From positions 1 to 13,607 of the forward strand of contig URDJ01000059.1 of NCBI GenBank assembly GCA_900546615.1: a DNA stretch of 13,607 bases, in the 5' to 3' direction. The position numbers and the translations under genes were made by a program. Positions 7,056 through 13,555 of this stretch are shown here, one piece after another. Each line of letters starts with the position of its first letter. Position 1 is the stretch's first letter. The notes below the pieces were generated by a model. That model was given only the letters and a program-made list of their open reading frames with translations, did no database searches and was not told where the DNA came from. This DNA is from an uncultured Eubacteriales bacterium. GTDB lineage: Bacteria; Bacillota; Clostridia; Oscillospirales; Oscillospiraceae.

Positions 7056-8407
7056 GCTTCATCCGCCTCCATCTGCTTATATACCTGCCAAAGCTCGCCG
7101 TCGCCTATGTTCGTGACACGCCCGGCCTCGTACTGGTCATCCACCCAGTTTTTCAAGATGTGCACTATCTCCTCGGTCTTCGCCACGGGCCTGCCCAGCT
7201 TCTGCGTCAGCCATACCGCTATGCCCGCCGCGCCGGAGTTGCGCGAGATGCCCACACGGGGCGGGCTTTTCAGTATTTTCCGCGTGTCGAAGATGCTGTA
7301 TATCTCCTCGTCCTTCAAAAGCCCGTCGGCGTGTATGCCCGCCTGCGTCGTGTTGAAGTTCTCGCCCACAAAGGGGGTGTTCGCAGGGATATGATAGCCC
7401 AGCTCCCGCTCGTAGTAGTCCGCGATGTCGCGGATGACAGTCGTATCCATGCCATCCAGCGTGCCGCGCAGCTGCGCGTACTCGATGACCATAGCTTCGA
7501 GCGGAGTGTTGCCCGTGCGCTCGCCTATGCCCAGCAGCGAGCAGTTCACCGACGAGGCACCATAAAGCCAGGCCGTCGCCGAGTTCACAACGGCCTTGTA
7601 GAAGTCGTTGTGCCCGTGCCACTCCAAAAGCTCCGAGGGGAAACCGCCGTAGTTGCGCAGGCCGTAGACAATGCCCGGCACGCTCCGGGGCATCGAGGCG
7701 CCGGCGTAGGGTACGCCATAGCCCATCGTGTCGCAGGCACGTATTTTTATCGGGATACCGCTCTCGGCCATCAGCTCGCTTATCTCGTGCGCAAATGGCA
7801 CAACAAAGCCGTAAAAATCCGCTCTTGTGATATCCTCGAAGTGACAACGAGGATATATTCCCGCGTCCAGCGCATCCTTTATGACGGCCAGATAGCCGTC
7901 CACCGCCTGGCGGCGGGTCTTTTTCAGCTTCTTATATATGTGGTAATCCGAACAGCTCACAAGAATGCCGCACTCGCGCAGGCCAAGGTCGCGCGCGAGC
8001 TTGAAGTCCTCCCGGCTGGCGCGTATCCAGCCCGTTATCTCCGGGAACTCGTAGCCAAGCTCCTGGCACATGCGCAGCGCCTTTCTGTCGCGCTCGCTGT
8101 AGACGAAGAACTCAGACTGCCTGATGATACCCTTCGGCCCGCCGAGCCTGTGCAGCATCTTGTACAGCTCGACGATCTGCTCCGGCTCATAGGGCGCGCG
8201 GCTCTGCTGCCCGTCGCGGAATGTCGTATCCGTTATCCATATCTGCTCCGGCGGGTTCGCCGGGGTCAGGCGGAAGTTGAAGGTACACTTGGGTATCTCC
8301 TCATAGGGAAACATATCCCGGTAGAGGTTACCCGTCTCTCTGTCCTGCAGGCTGTACTTGTACTCGCACTCCATAAGGACGTTGTTTTTGCTGTTCAGCT
8401 CTATCAT
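7052..8407 (-). CDS. Re-citrate synthase (HMGL/isopropylmalate synthase-like)
   Basis: This is a 451-residue TIM-barrel Claisen-type synthase. The active-site strand ITDTTFRDGQQSR (58-70; Asp60, Arg64, Asp65), the metal site HGHNDFYKA (264-272) and GIGERTGNTPLE (293-304) define the DRE-TIM family shared with isopropylmalate and homocitrate synthases. Its position at the head of an aconitase and isocitrate dehydrogenase operon, as in Clostridium kluyveri and C. difficile, points to Re-citrate synthase, which condenses acetyl-CoA and oxaloacetate with opposite stereospecificity to the common Si-enzyme. Homocitrate synthase is the main alternative, but no lysine or leucine genes are nearby. The frame is open far upstream; ATG at 8407 is chosen because AGGAG (8415-8419) lies 7 nt before it and the promoter lies just upstream. 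Confidence 0.88.
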   Translation of the reverse strand: MIELNSKNNVLMECEYKYSLQDRETGNLYRDMFPYEEIPKCTFNFRLTPANPPEQIWITDTTFRDGQQSRAPYEPEQIVELYKMLHRLGGPKGIIRQSEFFVYSERDRKALRMCQELGYEFPEITGWIRASREDFKLARDLGLRECGILVSCSDYHIYKKLKKTRRQAVDGYLAVIKDALDAGIYPRCHFEDITRADFYGFVVPFAHEISELMAESGIPIKIRACDTMGYGVPYAGASMPRSVPGIVYGLRNYGGFPSELLEWHGHNDFYKAVVNSATAWLYGASSVNCSLLGIGERTGNTPLEAMVIEYAQLRGTLDGMDTTVIRDIADYYERELGYHIPANTPFVGENFNTTQAGIHADGLLKDEEIYSIFDTRKILKSPPRVGISRNSGAAGIAVWLTQKLGRPVAKTEEIVHILKNWVDDQYEAGRVTNIGDGELWQVYKQMEADEA

Positions 8408-8437
8408 GCCGCCGCTCCTCTCCCTGAGTCTGCACCT

Positions 8438-8465
8438 ATTATAACACCGGAAATGAATTTGGCAA
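8438..8465 (-). promoter_or_regulatory. Promoter of the citrate synthase-aconitase-icd operon
   Basis: On the minus strand the -35 TTGCCA (8460-8465; five of six) and the -10 TATAAT (8438-8443; perfect) are 16 nt apart. TGT just before the -10 makes it an extended -10. The start codon lies about 30 nt downstream. It is a strong housekeeping promoter, with repeated motifs immediately upstream that may be operators. Confidence 0.75.
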
Positions 8466-8468
8466 GAG

Positions 8469-8548
8469 CTAATTTTGCATTTTTGCCTAATTATTACGCT
8501 ATGTTGCCGTCTATTTGCAAGATTAGATTTCTGCTCTTGCAAAATTAG
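8469..8548. repeat. Three copies of a CTAATYTTGCA motif upstream of the citrate operon promoter
   Basis: CTAATTTTGCAA (minus strand, 8537-8548) and CTAATCTTGCAA (minus strand, 8515-8526) are direct repeats exactly 22 nt apart, about two helical turns. A third copy, CTAATTTTGCA (plus strand, 8469-8479), faces them just upstream of the -35. GCAAGAGC (8462-8469) also recurs inverted at 8533-8540. The arrangement looks like operator half-sites for a regulator of this operon. No regulator is identified, and the motif is not an obvious CcpC ATAA-N7-TTAT site. Confidence 0.5.
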
Positions 8549-8587
8549 GAACACAAGAGGGGAACCGGCAATTCCCGGTTCCCCTCT
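8549..8587 (-). terminator. Intrinsic terminator of the lyase transcript
   Basis: On the minus strand AGAGGGGAACCGG (8575-8587) pairs perfectly over 13 bp with CCGGTTCCCCTCT (8556-8568) around a 6-nt loop. TTGTGTTCC follows and then a T-rich stretch. It lies 35 nt after the lyase stop and separates that unit from the citrate operon. Confidence 0.78.
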
Positions 8588-8621
8588 GACTGGATTTGTA
8601 GGCAAAAGTATTAAACAATTT

Positions 8622-10070
8622 TCAAAGGCTCTCGCCGAAGTCGGCTCTGAATTTTTCTACGAGCTTGTCCTGCCAGTTGCTGGTGGGTTCAAGCCTGCCG
8701 AAGAAGAAGCGAAGGGAGCTCGGCTCCTCTACCCAGCGCAGGCCGCCTACCAGTTCGCGGTTCTCGTGCAGCCAGGCTATTCTGTCCACCGCGTAGAGCA
8801 CCTGGCTCATGGTGAATACGCGCCTCGGCATTGCCAGACGCAGCAGCTCGACGTCTGCTATAGGCTCAGTGCCGTCCGGCTCGCGCTGCTCTGAGAGCGT
8901 GCCGCGCTCCATGCCTCGGATGCCGCCCGCGAGGTACACCGCCGCCGCCAGCGCGCCCGCCGGGTACTCGTGGTCGTCCACGTGCGGCAGAAACTCGCGC
9001 GCGTTCAGGTGGCAGCCCAGGCCGCCCGCCGGCGTCACGACCGGCACGCCGCGCTTCTGCAGCTCCTTGCACATGAAATCTATAAAGATGGGGCCCTGGC
9101 TGATTACGTCCTCATCCATCGTCTCCTCAAGACCGACGGTGATGGCCTCCATCTCGCGCACGCTCATGCCGCCGTAGGTGAGGAAGCCCTCGAACATCGG
9201 CACCAGCTCACGCATCTGCTCGCAGAGCTTCTGGTCGCGCATTGCGATGCCGCCGCCGCGCGCAAAGCCGAACTTGCGTGCCGAGAAGTAGATGATATCG
9301 AACTGGTCGGCCACGGCCCGGGTTATCTCGCGTATGCTCATGTTCTTGCACGCGGCTTCACGCTGCTTTATGAAGAAAAGGTTATCCTGCAGCAGACTCG
9401 CGTCCAGCACCGTCATTATGCCGTGCTCGCGGCAGATCTCGCAGGTCTCGCGCATGTTCTGCAGACTCAGCGGCTGGCCGCCGATGAGGTTCGTGCCCGC
9501 CTCCACGCGCAGGAAGGGGATATGCTCCGCCCCGACCTCGGCGATGAGCTTTTTGAGCTTTTCGAGGTCGAAATTGCCCTTGAAGGGGCAGTCGCTCGTC
9601 GTGGCAAGGCCCTCGTCGATGACCAGCTCCTCCACGCGGCCGCCCAGGCGGGTGATATGCGCCTTAGTCGTCGTGAAATGGAAGTTCATCGGCACCACGT
9701 CGCCGGGCTTTACAAACGCCATGGCAAGAATGTTCTCGCAGGCGCGGCCCTGATGCGCCGGGAGCAGGAACTTCGTGCCGAATATCTCATGCACCTTGTT
9801 CTCGAGCCTCGTGAACGACGCGCTGCCGGCGTAGCTGTCGTCGCAGATGAGCATGGCGGCCGTCTGGCGGTCGCTCATCGCGTTGACGCCGGAATCTGTG
9901 AGCATGTCGAGGAAGATGTCCTCATTCTTCAGCAGGAAGGTGTTGTTGCCCGCCTCGGCGATGGCCGCGGCGCGGCGCTCGACGGGCTGCAGGTTCAGCT
10001 TCTGCACCATGCGCACCTTGTGCAGCTCGAGGGGGATGTCCATGCCGGTGTGGAATTTGATGTTGGCCAT
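8622..10070 (-). CDS. Beta-eliminating lyase, tyrosine phenol-lyase-like (tryptophanase/TPL family)
   Basis: This 482-residue PLP enzyme belongs to the fold-I family that splits tyrosine to phenol, pyruvate and ammonia (TPL) or tryptophan to indole, pyruvate and ammonia (TnaA). Family positions kept are LTDSG, Tyr80, AHQGRA with Arg109, Asn194, Asp223, the PLP lysine Lys266 (SARK) and PRR (415-417). Three sites separating TPL from TnaA are TPL-like: FTTT (132-135), MERG with Arg389, and LRFF with Phe455. Odd points: the Arg after the PLP-binding Asp (DATR in TPL) is Leu226 (DASL), the Lys before Lys266 is Arg265, and the C-terminus extends about 20 residues past TPL. The start at 10070 has AGGAG 8 nt upstream; an upstream in-frame ATG lacks one. 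A T-box leader precedes it, so expression should follow tRNA-Tyr charging. The substrate is unproven. Confidence 0.85.
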   Translation of the reverse strand: MANIKFHTGMDIPLELHKVRMVQKLNLQPVERRAAAIAEAGNNTFLLKNEDIFLDMLTDSGVNAMSDRQTAAMLICDDSYAGSASFTRLENKVHEIFGTKFLLPAHQGRACENILAMAFVKPGDVVPMNFHFTTTKAHITRLGGRVEELVIDEGLATTSDCPFKGNFDLEKLKKLIAEVGAEHIPFLRVEAGTNLIGGQPLSLQNMRETCEICREHGIMTVLDASLLQDNLFFIKQREAACKNMSIREITRAVADQFDIIYFSARKFGFARGGGIAMRDQKLCEQMRELVPMFEGFLTYGGMSVREMEAITVGLEETMDEDVISQGPIFIDFMCKELQKRGVPVVTPAGGLGCHLNAREFLPHVDDHEYPAGALAAAVYLAGGIRGMERGTLSEQREPDGTEPIADVELLRLAMPRRVFTMSQVLYAVDRIAWLHENRELVGGLRWVEEPSSLRFFFGRLEPTSNWQDKLVEKFRADFGESL

Positions 10071-10133
10071 TTTTTGCTCTCCTTTTCTCATATTGCGCCC
10101 GCCCTTTGGCGACGACGGACGCCGGAAGAAGAG

Positions 10134-10173
10134 AAAAAAATACACGCCCTTCCTCCCAGACAGAGGACGAGCG
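10134..10173 (-). terminator. T-box regulatory terminator hairpin
   Basis: On the minus strand CGCTCGTCCTC (10163-10173) pairs with GAGGAAGGGCG (10145-10155) with one mismatch and a 7-nt loop. TGTATTTTTTT follows. It directly follows the T-box sequence, as the terminator of this riboswitch class does. The lyase start lies 64 nt further on. Confidence 0.85.
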
Positions 10174-10434
10174 CCAAATCCCGTGTTACCACCTCAATTT
10201 ACCGGAGCCTCACGACTCACGGCCTTATCGGGTACGCCCAAATAAATGGGATTTATACCCTATCTCTGTAACGGGAGAAGCCCGGCCCATCCTACCGGCG
10301 AATGCTCGCTTTCGAGGGGCGGCTCTTGCGTGTATTCCCCGGCTCTCGCCTCATGCCTTGCACCGACCGGCACTTCTCTGCAGGTTCAAAATCCGGGTAC
10401 TCTGCGCAGTCACAGCCTTTGACTGTCTTTCAGT
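10134..10434 (-). promoter_or_regulatory. T-box riboswitch leader, predicted tyrosine (UAC) specifier
   Basis: This is a leader of about 300 nt on the minus strand. The Stem I base pairs GGCU (10414-10417) with AGCC (10321-10324), and above it UGCG with CGCA. The specifier bubble has the loop-E strand AGUA (10398-10401) opposite GAAUACA (10331-10337), closed by CCCGG / CCGGG. Reading GAA-UAC-A puts UAC (Tyr) at 10332-10334 followed by the usual A. The apical loop has GGUGCAAGG (10356-10364). The T-box itself is GAGGUGGUAACACGG (10181-10195) flanked by AAAUU / GAUUU. Its UGGU pairs with an ACCA tRNA end, which fits the A discriminator of tRNA-Tyr. Uncharged tRNA-Tyr should favour the antiterminator and let transcription enter the lyase gene. 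The T-box identity is firm; the amino acid is likely but not proven. Confidence 0.87.
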
Positions 10435-10441
10435 TGTGTGC

Positions 10442-10469
10442 ATTATACCACTTTGCTTTAAATTGTCAA
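10442..10469 (-). promoter_or_regulatory. Strong promoter of the T-box/lyase transcript
   Basis: On the minus strand a perfect -35 TTGACA (10464-10469) and a perfect -10 TATAAT (10442-10447) are 16 nt apart. The predicted start, near 10434, is just before Stem I of the T-box. This fits a unit transcribed strongly but gated by attenuation. Confidence 0.88.
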
Positions 10470-10534
10470 TGCGTATATTGCACAAATTATATGTCAATAT
10501 CGCAGCATTACTTGACGCATATATCAATAACCGC

Positions 10535-10579
10535 ATAAAGCCACCCCGTCGGCTTCGCAGTCATGTGCGCCGACGGGGT
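10535..10579 (-). terminator. Terminator after asnA
   Basis: On the minus strand ACCCCGTCGGC (10569-10579) pairs perfectly over 11 bp with GCCGACGGGGT (10543-10553), with a 15-nt loop, and GGCTTTATG follows. It lies 17 nt after the asnA stop. The U-run is weak, but the stem is strong and the position is right. Confidence 0.65.
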
Positions 10580-10595
10580 ACATTTGTTTATGCGT

Positions 10596-11609
10596 TCACA
10601 GCAGCATAATGCCTGCCTTTTTGCAGGTCTCGATGGTCTCTTCGTCCCAAACGGAGGCCTGGACCTCACCTATATGCGCCTTGCCGAGCATGAGCATCGA
10701 CATCCGGGACTGCCCAATGCCGCCGCCGATGGTCAGCGGCAGTTCGCCATTCAATAGCATTTTATGGTACATAAGTTCGCGCCTGTCATCGCAGCCGGAC
10801 ATGCTCAGCTGCCTGTCGAGCGAGGCCGGGTCTACGCGGATGCCCATGCTGGACAGCTCAAACGCGCAGTCGAGAGGCTCATACCAGACGAGAATGTCCC
10901 CGTTAAGCGACCAGTCGTCGTAGTCTGGCGAGCGCCCGTCATGCGGCTTGCCTGACTTGAGCGGCGCACCTATGCCGATGATGAAGGCTGTGCCGTGCTC
11001 CTTCAGATACTCGTGCTCACGCTGTTTCGGCGTCAGCTCAGGCCAGCGATCCTCCAACTCCTGAGAGGTCACGAAGCTTACCTGACGTTTTATCTTACCC
11101 AGGCAGGTCAGCGCGGGGTAGATGGCCTGCAGCGTGTCCTGAGTATCGCACATCGCGCCAACGATATCCATAACCGTGCTCTTGAGGTAGTCAATATTCC
11201 GGTTCTCAGGCAAGATGACCTTCTCCCAGTCCCACTGGTCGACGTAGACGGAGTGGAGGTTGTCCAGCTCGTCCTCGTCACGGCGGATGGCGTTCATGTC
11301 GGCGTAGATGCCCTTACCGGGATAAAAGTCGTAGCGCTTGAGCGCCAGACGCTTCCACTTCGCCAGCGACTGCACGACCTGCGCGTGGGCACCAGTGTGG
11401 GCTATGTCGAAATCCACGGGCCGTTCCCAGCCGTTGAGATTGTCGTTCAGGCCGCTCTTTCCCTCGACGAACAGGGGCGCTGACACGCGGAACAGGTTCA
11501 GCACAGCCGCAAACCTGTCCTCAAACAGTCTTTTCATCAGGCCGATGGCCTTCTGTGTATCATATACTGATAGTATGCTCTTATAGCCTTCAGGGACTAT
11601 GGTGTTCAT
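10596..11609 (-). CDS. asnA: Aspartate-ammonia ligase (ammonia-dependent asparagine synthetase)
   Basis: This 337-residue class II synthetase-fold enzyme makes asparagine from aspartate, ammonia and ATP, with AMP and PPi as products. It aligns along its length with E. coli AsnA (330 residues). Shared segments are VHSLAKWKR (here [12 protein letters not shown]), [47 protein letters not shown] and [16 protein letters not shown]. Free ammonia, not glutamine, is the nitrogen donor, consistent with an ammonia-rich anaerobic habitat. The start overlaps the stop of the DUF4364 gene as ATGA, so the two are translationally coupled. A hairpin at 10543-10579 ends the unit. No T-box was seen before this operon. 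Confidence 0.96.
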   Translation of the reverse strand: MNTIVPEGYKSILSVYDTQKAIGLMKRLFEDRFAAVLNLFRVSAPLFVEGKSGLNDNLNGWERPVDFDIAHTGAHAQVVQSLAKWKRLALKRYDFYPGKGIYADMNAIRRDEDELDNLHSVYVDQWDWEKVILPENRNIDYLKSTVMDIVGAMCDTQDTLQAIYPALTCLGKIKRQVSFVTSQELEDRWPELTPKQREHEYLKEHGTAFIIGIGAPLKSGKPHDGRSPDYDDWSLNGDILVWYEPLDCAFELSSMGIRVDPASLDRQLSMSGCDDRRELMYHKMLLNGELPLTIGGGIGQSRMSMLMLGKAHIGEVQASVWDEETIETCKKAGIMLL

Positions 11610-12139
11610 GTTTTCGTCGCTCCATCCATAAGTAAATCTATAATCCTGCGGGTGTTCAGCTCTGCCTCCTTGCGGAACCTCTGCTCCAGCTGAAGGGCCT
11701 CCTGCTCGGACTTCGCCCGAAGCTCGACCCTGAGTATCTGGCCCTGCTCATCCGAGAGTGCAAGCGTTACGTTGACATTGCCGCCGTCCATTGCGTGTTC
11801 GGTGACTATCATGGCGTCGCGGCGCATCTGGTCAGCGATGGGCTTTATGAGCTTTTTAGCCTTGGTGCGCACTGAGTAAGGGAGGCTGGTCTCAGCGGCC
11901 TCGCCGTTCCTGTTGCCCTTTTCGGTGATGAGGTAGCGGTCGCTGCCTACCTTTTCGATATGGCCGTTGTCCACGAGAGAGGCAAGGCAGTCGGCGTACT
12001 CGAACCAACCGACGCCGCCGTCGCAGAAACACAGCTCTGCGAGCGTGTTCATGTCCACCGGCCTGGGCAGCCTTCTGAGCACGAACAGTATGAGGATCTT
12101 AGTGTCCAGCTCACCGTGGATAAATCCGAAACGCTCCAT
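11606..12139 (-). CDS. DUF4364 family protein
   Basis: This is a 177-residue protein of a Clostridia-associated family of unknown function. The N-terminus, [65 protein letters not shown] in segments (about 1-63), looks like a winged helix that could bind DNA. It is followed by a charged C-terminal domain ([20 protein letters not shown]). The frame opens seven codons earlier at 12160, but ATG at 12139 is chosen because GGAGG (12147-12151) lies 7 nt before it, inside the longer version. It overlaps asnA by 4 nt in one operon, so a regulatory link to asparagine or ammonia use is possible; that is inferred from position only. Confidence 0.85.
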   Translation of the reverse strand: MERFGFIHGELDTKILILFVLRRLPRPVDMNTLAELCFCDGGVGWFEYADCLASLVDNGHIEKVGSDRYLITEKGNRNGEAAETSLPYSVRTKAKKLIKPIADQMRRDAMIVTEHAMDGGNVNVTLALSDEQGQILRVELRAKSEQEALQLEQRFRKEAELNTRRIIDLLMDGATKT

Positions 12140-12168
12140 ATCTGCACCTCCAAACCGCATCCTCAGAC

Positions 12169-12177
12169 ATTATAACA
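12169..12177 (-). promoter_or_regulatory. Extended -10 promoter of the DUF4364-asnA operon
   Basis: On the minus strand TGT-TATAAT (12169-12177) is a perfect extended -10, placed 30 nt before the DUF4364 start codon. No good -35 lies 16-18 nt upstream (TGTACC is only three of six), as is tolerated by extended -10 promoters. Confidence 0.6.
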
Positions 12178-12277
12178 CAGTTCGCGCACGAGGTACACCA
12201 TTTATTTTCACAAGCGGCGGTTCGGCGCATACACTGTAATGAAGTCCGCTTCAATTTATCAAATAGGAGGAAACAAC

Positions 12278-13054
12278 ATGGCAGACAGGGTTTTGCCCGG
12301 CCCGGTGGACAGCACGGCCTGCATCCGGGAAGCCGTCTGCGTCCATACCAAGAAAATATTTGATTCTTGCAGGGACAAAGACTGCATCGAAGACCTCCGG
12401 GTCTATCCCACCGTTGGCTCTCAGACCTACATAGACAATGCGTTCAGCGTACGGCCCAAGAGCGCCGAGCTGCTTTACGCGGAGGTGAACGTCGAGGCCA
12501 TCACCTTCAACAAGGGCTACTACACCGTGGACGTGACCTACTTCTACAAGATAACGGGCGAGACCTTCCCTGGCGGCAACCTCGTCACGGGACTCGCCAT
12601 CTTCGATAAGCGCGTAATGCTCTGCGGAGGCGAGGGCACAGTCAAGACCTTCTCCTCCGACCTGTGCGACTGCAGCTGCGTTGACGACGGCATGCCCATC
12701 GCCTATGTCGAGGCCGTCGACCCCATCGCACTGCACCTTAAGCTCGTGGACGCCAACTGCACCGTCTGCTGCGACAACGACAGGCATGATATACCGGCCT
12801 GCATCCTCGACCGCTTCGGCGAGGCGCTCGTCACCGGCGACGCCGTGCGCAGGCTCTACGTCACGCTGGGACAGTTCTCTATCATCCGCCTCGAGCGAGA
12901 TACCCAGCTGCTCATCCCGGCCTACGACTACTGCGTCCCCGAAAAGGAGTGCGCCGGCGGCAGCTGCAGCGACGACCCCTGCGAGATATTCTCCCAGATC
13001 CGCTTCCCTGTCGAGGAGTTCTTCCCCTCGAACGAATGCGGTACGACAAGCTGA
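12278..13054 (+). CDS. Cysteine-rich conserved clostridial protein of unknown function
   Basis: This 258-residue protein has 17 cysteines by eye. The N-terminus has Cys15, Cys21, Cys31 and Cys36 in CVHTKKIFDSCRDKDC. Clusters CDCSC, CTVCC and a tail with CVPEKEC, SCSDDPC and ECG follow. I recognise the layout (DSCRDKDCIEDLRVY, then FNKGYYTVDVTYFY, then a GEGTVKTFSSD segment) as a family seen in Clostridia, but I know no function for it. There is no signal peptide or membrane helix. The many paired cysteines suggest metal binding or disulfide cross-linking, as in spore-coat proteins. ATG at 12278 is used because AGGAGG lies just upstream; 13 extra in-frame codons upstream are probably untranslated. 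It stands alone and divergent from the DUF4364-asnA operon, with a hairpin after it. Confidence 0.85.
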   Translation: MADRVLPGPVDSTACIREAVCVHTKKIFDSCRDKDCIEDLRVYPTVGSQTYIDNAFSVRPKSAELLYAEVNVEAITFNKGYYTVDVTYFYKITGETFPGGNLVTGLAIFDKRVMLCGGEGTVKTFSSDLCDCSCVDDGMPIAYVEAVDPIALHLKLVDANCTVCCDNDRHDIPACILDRFGEALVTGDAVRRLYVTLGQFSIIRLERDTQLLIPAYDYCVPEKECAGGSCSDDPCEIFSQIRFPVEEFFPSNECGTTS

Positions 13055-13065
13055 AATAGAATGCA

Positions 13066-13103
13066 GCCCCGGGACCACACGGCCCCGGGGCATAAGCGTT
13101 ATT
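13066..13103 (+). terminator. GC-rich hairpin after the cysteine-rich gene
   Basis: GCCCCGGG (13066-13073) pairs with CCCGGGGC (13084-13091) around a 10-nt loop and is followed by ATAAGCGTTATTT. The stem is strong but the U-run is broken. It lies between the cysteine-rich gene and the convergent small ORF and may serve either. Confidence 0.55.
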
Positions 13104-13264
13104 TATGACTTTTCAGGCTTTTGATCGACATCTGTCGGCAAGGCTTGTGTCTCTTCGTCACTCATATACATTTTCTCGCACTCACGCTGAGCCTTGATTA
13201 AGATGTTCACTGCATCTTCGCTGACGCGGAACAGCTGCAGATACATTTCCTTGTAGCCCGTCAT
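13103..13264 (-). CDS. Small conserved protein, 53 residues, next to an XRE regulator relic
   Basis: The minus strand encodes MTGYKEMYLQLFRVSEDAVN, continuing ILIKAQRECEKMYMSDEE and a hydrophilic tail ending PEKS. GAGGTGA lies just upstream of the ATG at 13264. The YKEMYLQLF...ILIKAQRECEKMY pattern is an amphipathic helical small protein of a kind I have seen beside XRE-type regulators in clostridial phage and mobile regions, but I know no function for it. Being divergent from a decayed XRE gene fits that. It is below the usual size cut-off and may be missed by automatic annotation. Confidence 0.72.
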   Translation of the reverse strand: MTGYKEMYLQLFRVSEDAVNILIKAQRECEKMYMSDEETQALPTDVDQKPEKS

Positions 13265-13287
13265 ATACTCACCTCGGTAATAGATTA

Positions 13288-13302
13288 AACCTGTTTAAGG
13301 TT
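13288..13302. promoter_or_regulatory. Palindromic candidate operator between the small ORF and the XRE relic
   Basis: AACCT-GTTTA-AGGTT is a 15-bp inverted repeat in the divergent gap. XRE/Cro-type regulators commonly bind such short dyads beside their own gene. With the regulator broken, the site may be orphaned. Confidence 0.35.
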
Positions 13303-13335
13303 ATGAAATGAAACGCTGTGTCCAAGGTGACATAG

Positions 13336-13497
13336 ATGTATCAACGGCCAGCACCTGCGCGAGGATGTGGATATGACGCAGTCGCAGGTGGGCTATTCGA
13401 AGCACGAGGCCGGCAAAAACGACATTCCAATGTAAACGCTGCCGAACTCTACAAGTGCAGTGTCGACAACGTCCTCGGCAAAAGCGACAAGCGGTGA
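13336..13497 (+). pseudogene. Decayed XRE-family HTH regulator
   Basis: Fragments of one XRE/Cro protein appear in succession but in different frames. ATG TAT CAA CGG (MYQR) at 13336 is the start. After a 1-nt frame change comes HLREDVDMTQSQV, then GYSKHEAGKNDIPM, which in intact relatives is separated by about eight more residues of the HTH. A TAA then stands where Glu is usual in the IP-x-ETL motif. After a further short deletion comes AAELYKCSVDNVLGKSDKR and TGA at 13495-13497. At least two frame changes, one internal HTH deletion and one nonsense codon make it non-functional. It is probably a remnant of a mobile element or phage, together with the divergent small ORF. Confidence 0.8.
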
Positions 13498-13555
13498 AAA
13501 AAGACCGCCCCGCAGTTCGACGCAGACCCATAGCGAAGTAATTATGTAGGATGGG
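13498..13555 (+). other. Short intergenic stretch after the XRE relic
   Basis: No gene or structured element is seen here before the terminator that begins at 13556. It may be remnant sequence of the same decayed element. Confidence 0.4.

Noticed and set aside
6699..8548. Plus-strand open frames of up to 537 codons opposite aconitase and citrate synthase
   Set aside because: They are antisense to well-defined enzymes, low in family-like motifs and without Shine-Dalgarno sites.
8408..8605. 66-codon N-terminal extension of the citrate synthase
   Set aside because: It would run through the promoter and the terminator hairpin of the upstream gene. The residues look random, and AGGAG is correctly placed before the ATG at 8407.
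8622..10070. Calling the lyase tryptophanase (tnaA)
   Set aside because: The sites that separate the two enzymes match tyrosine phenol-lyase (FTTT, MERG, LRFF) and not tryptophanase (FDTT, VEIG, LRHF). No TnaC-like leader peptide was seen; the leader is a T-box.
12207..12240. TTCACA / TGTAAT as a promoter for the cysteine-rich gene
   Set aside because: The spacer is 22 nt, outside the working range. No convincing promoter was found for this gene.
12140..12277. A T-box or other riboswitch before the asnA operon
   Set aside because: asnA is a common T-box target elsewhere, but only about 30 nt lie between the -10 and the start codon, too short for a T-box.
12251..13093. 280-codon minus-strand frame opposite the cysteine-rich gene
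   Set aside because: The plus-strand gene has AGGAGG at the right distance and recognisable conserved blocks. The antisense frame has neither.
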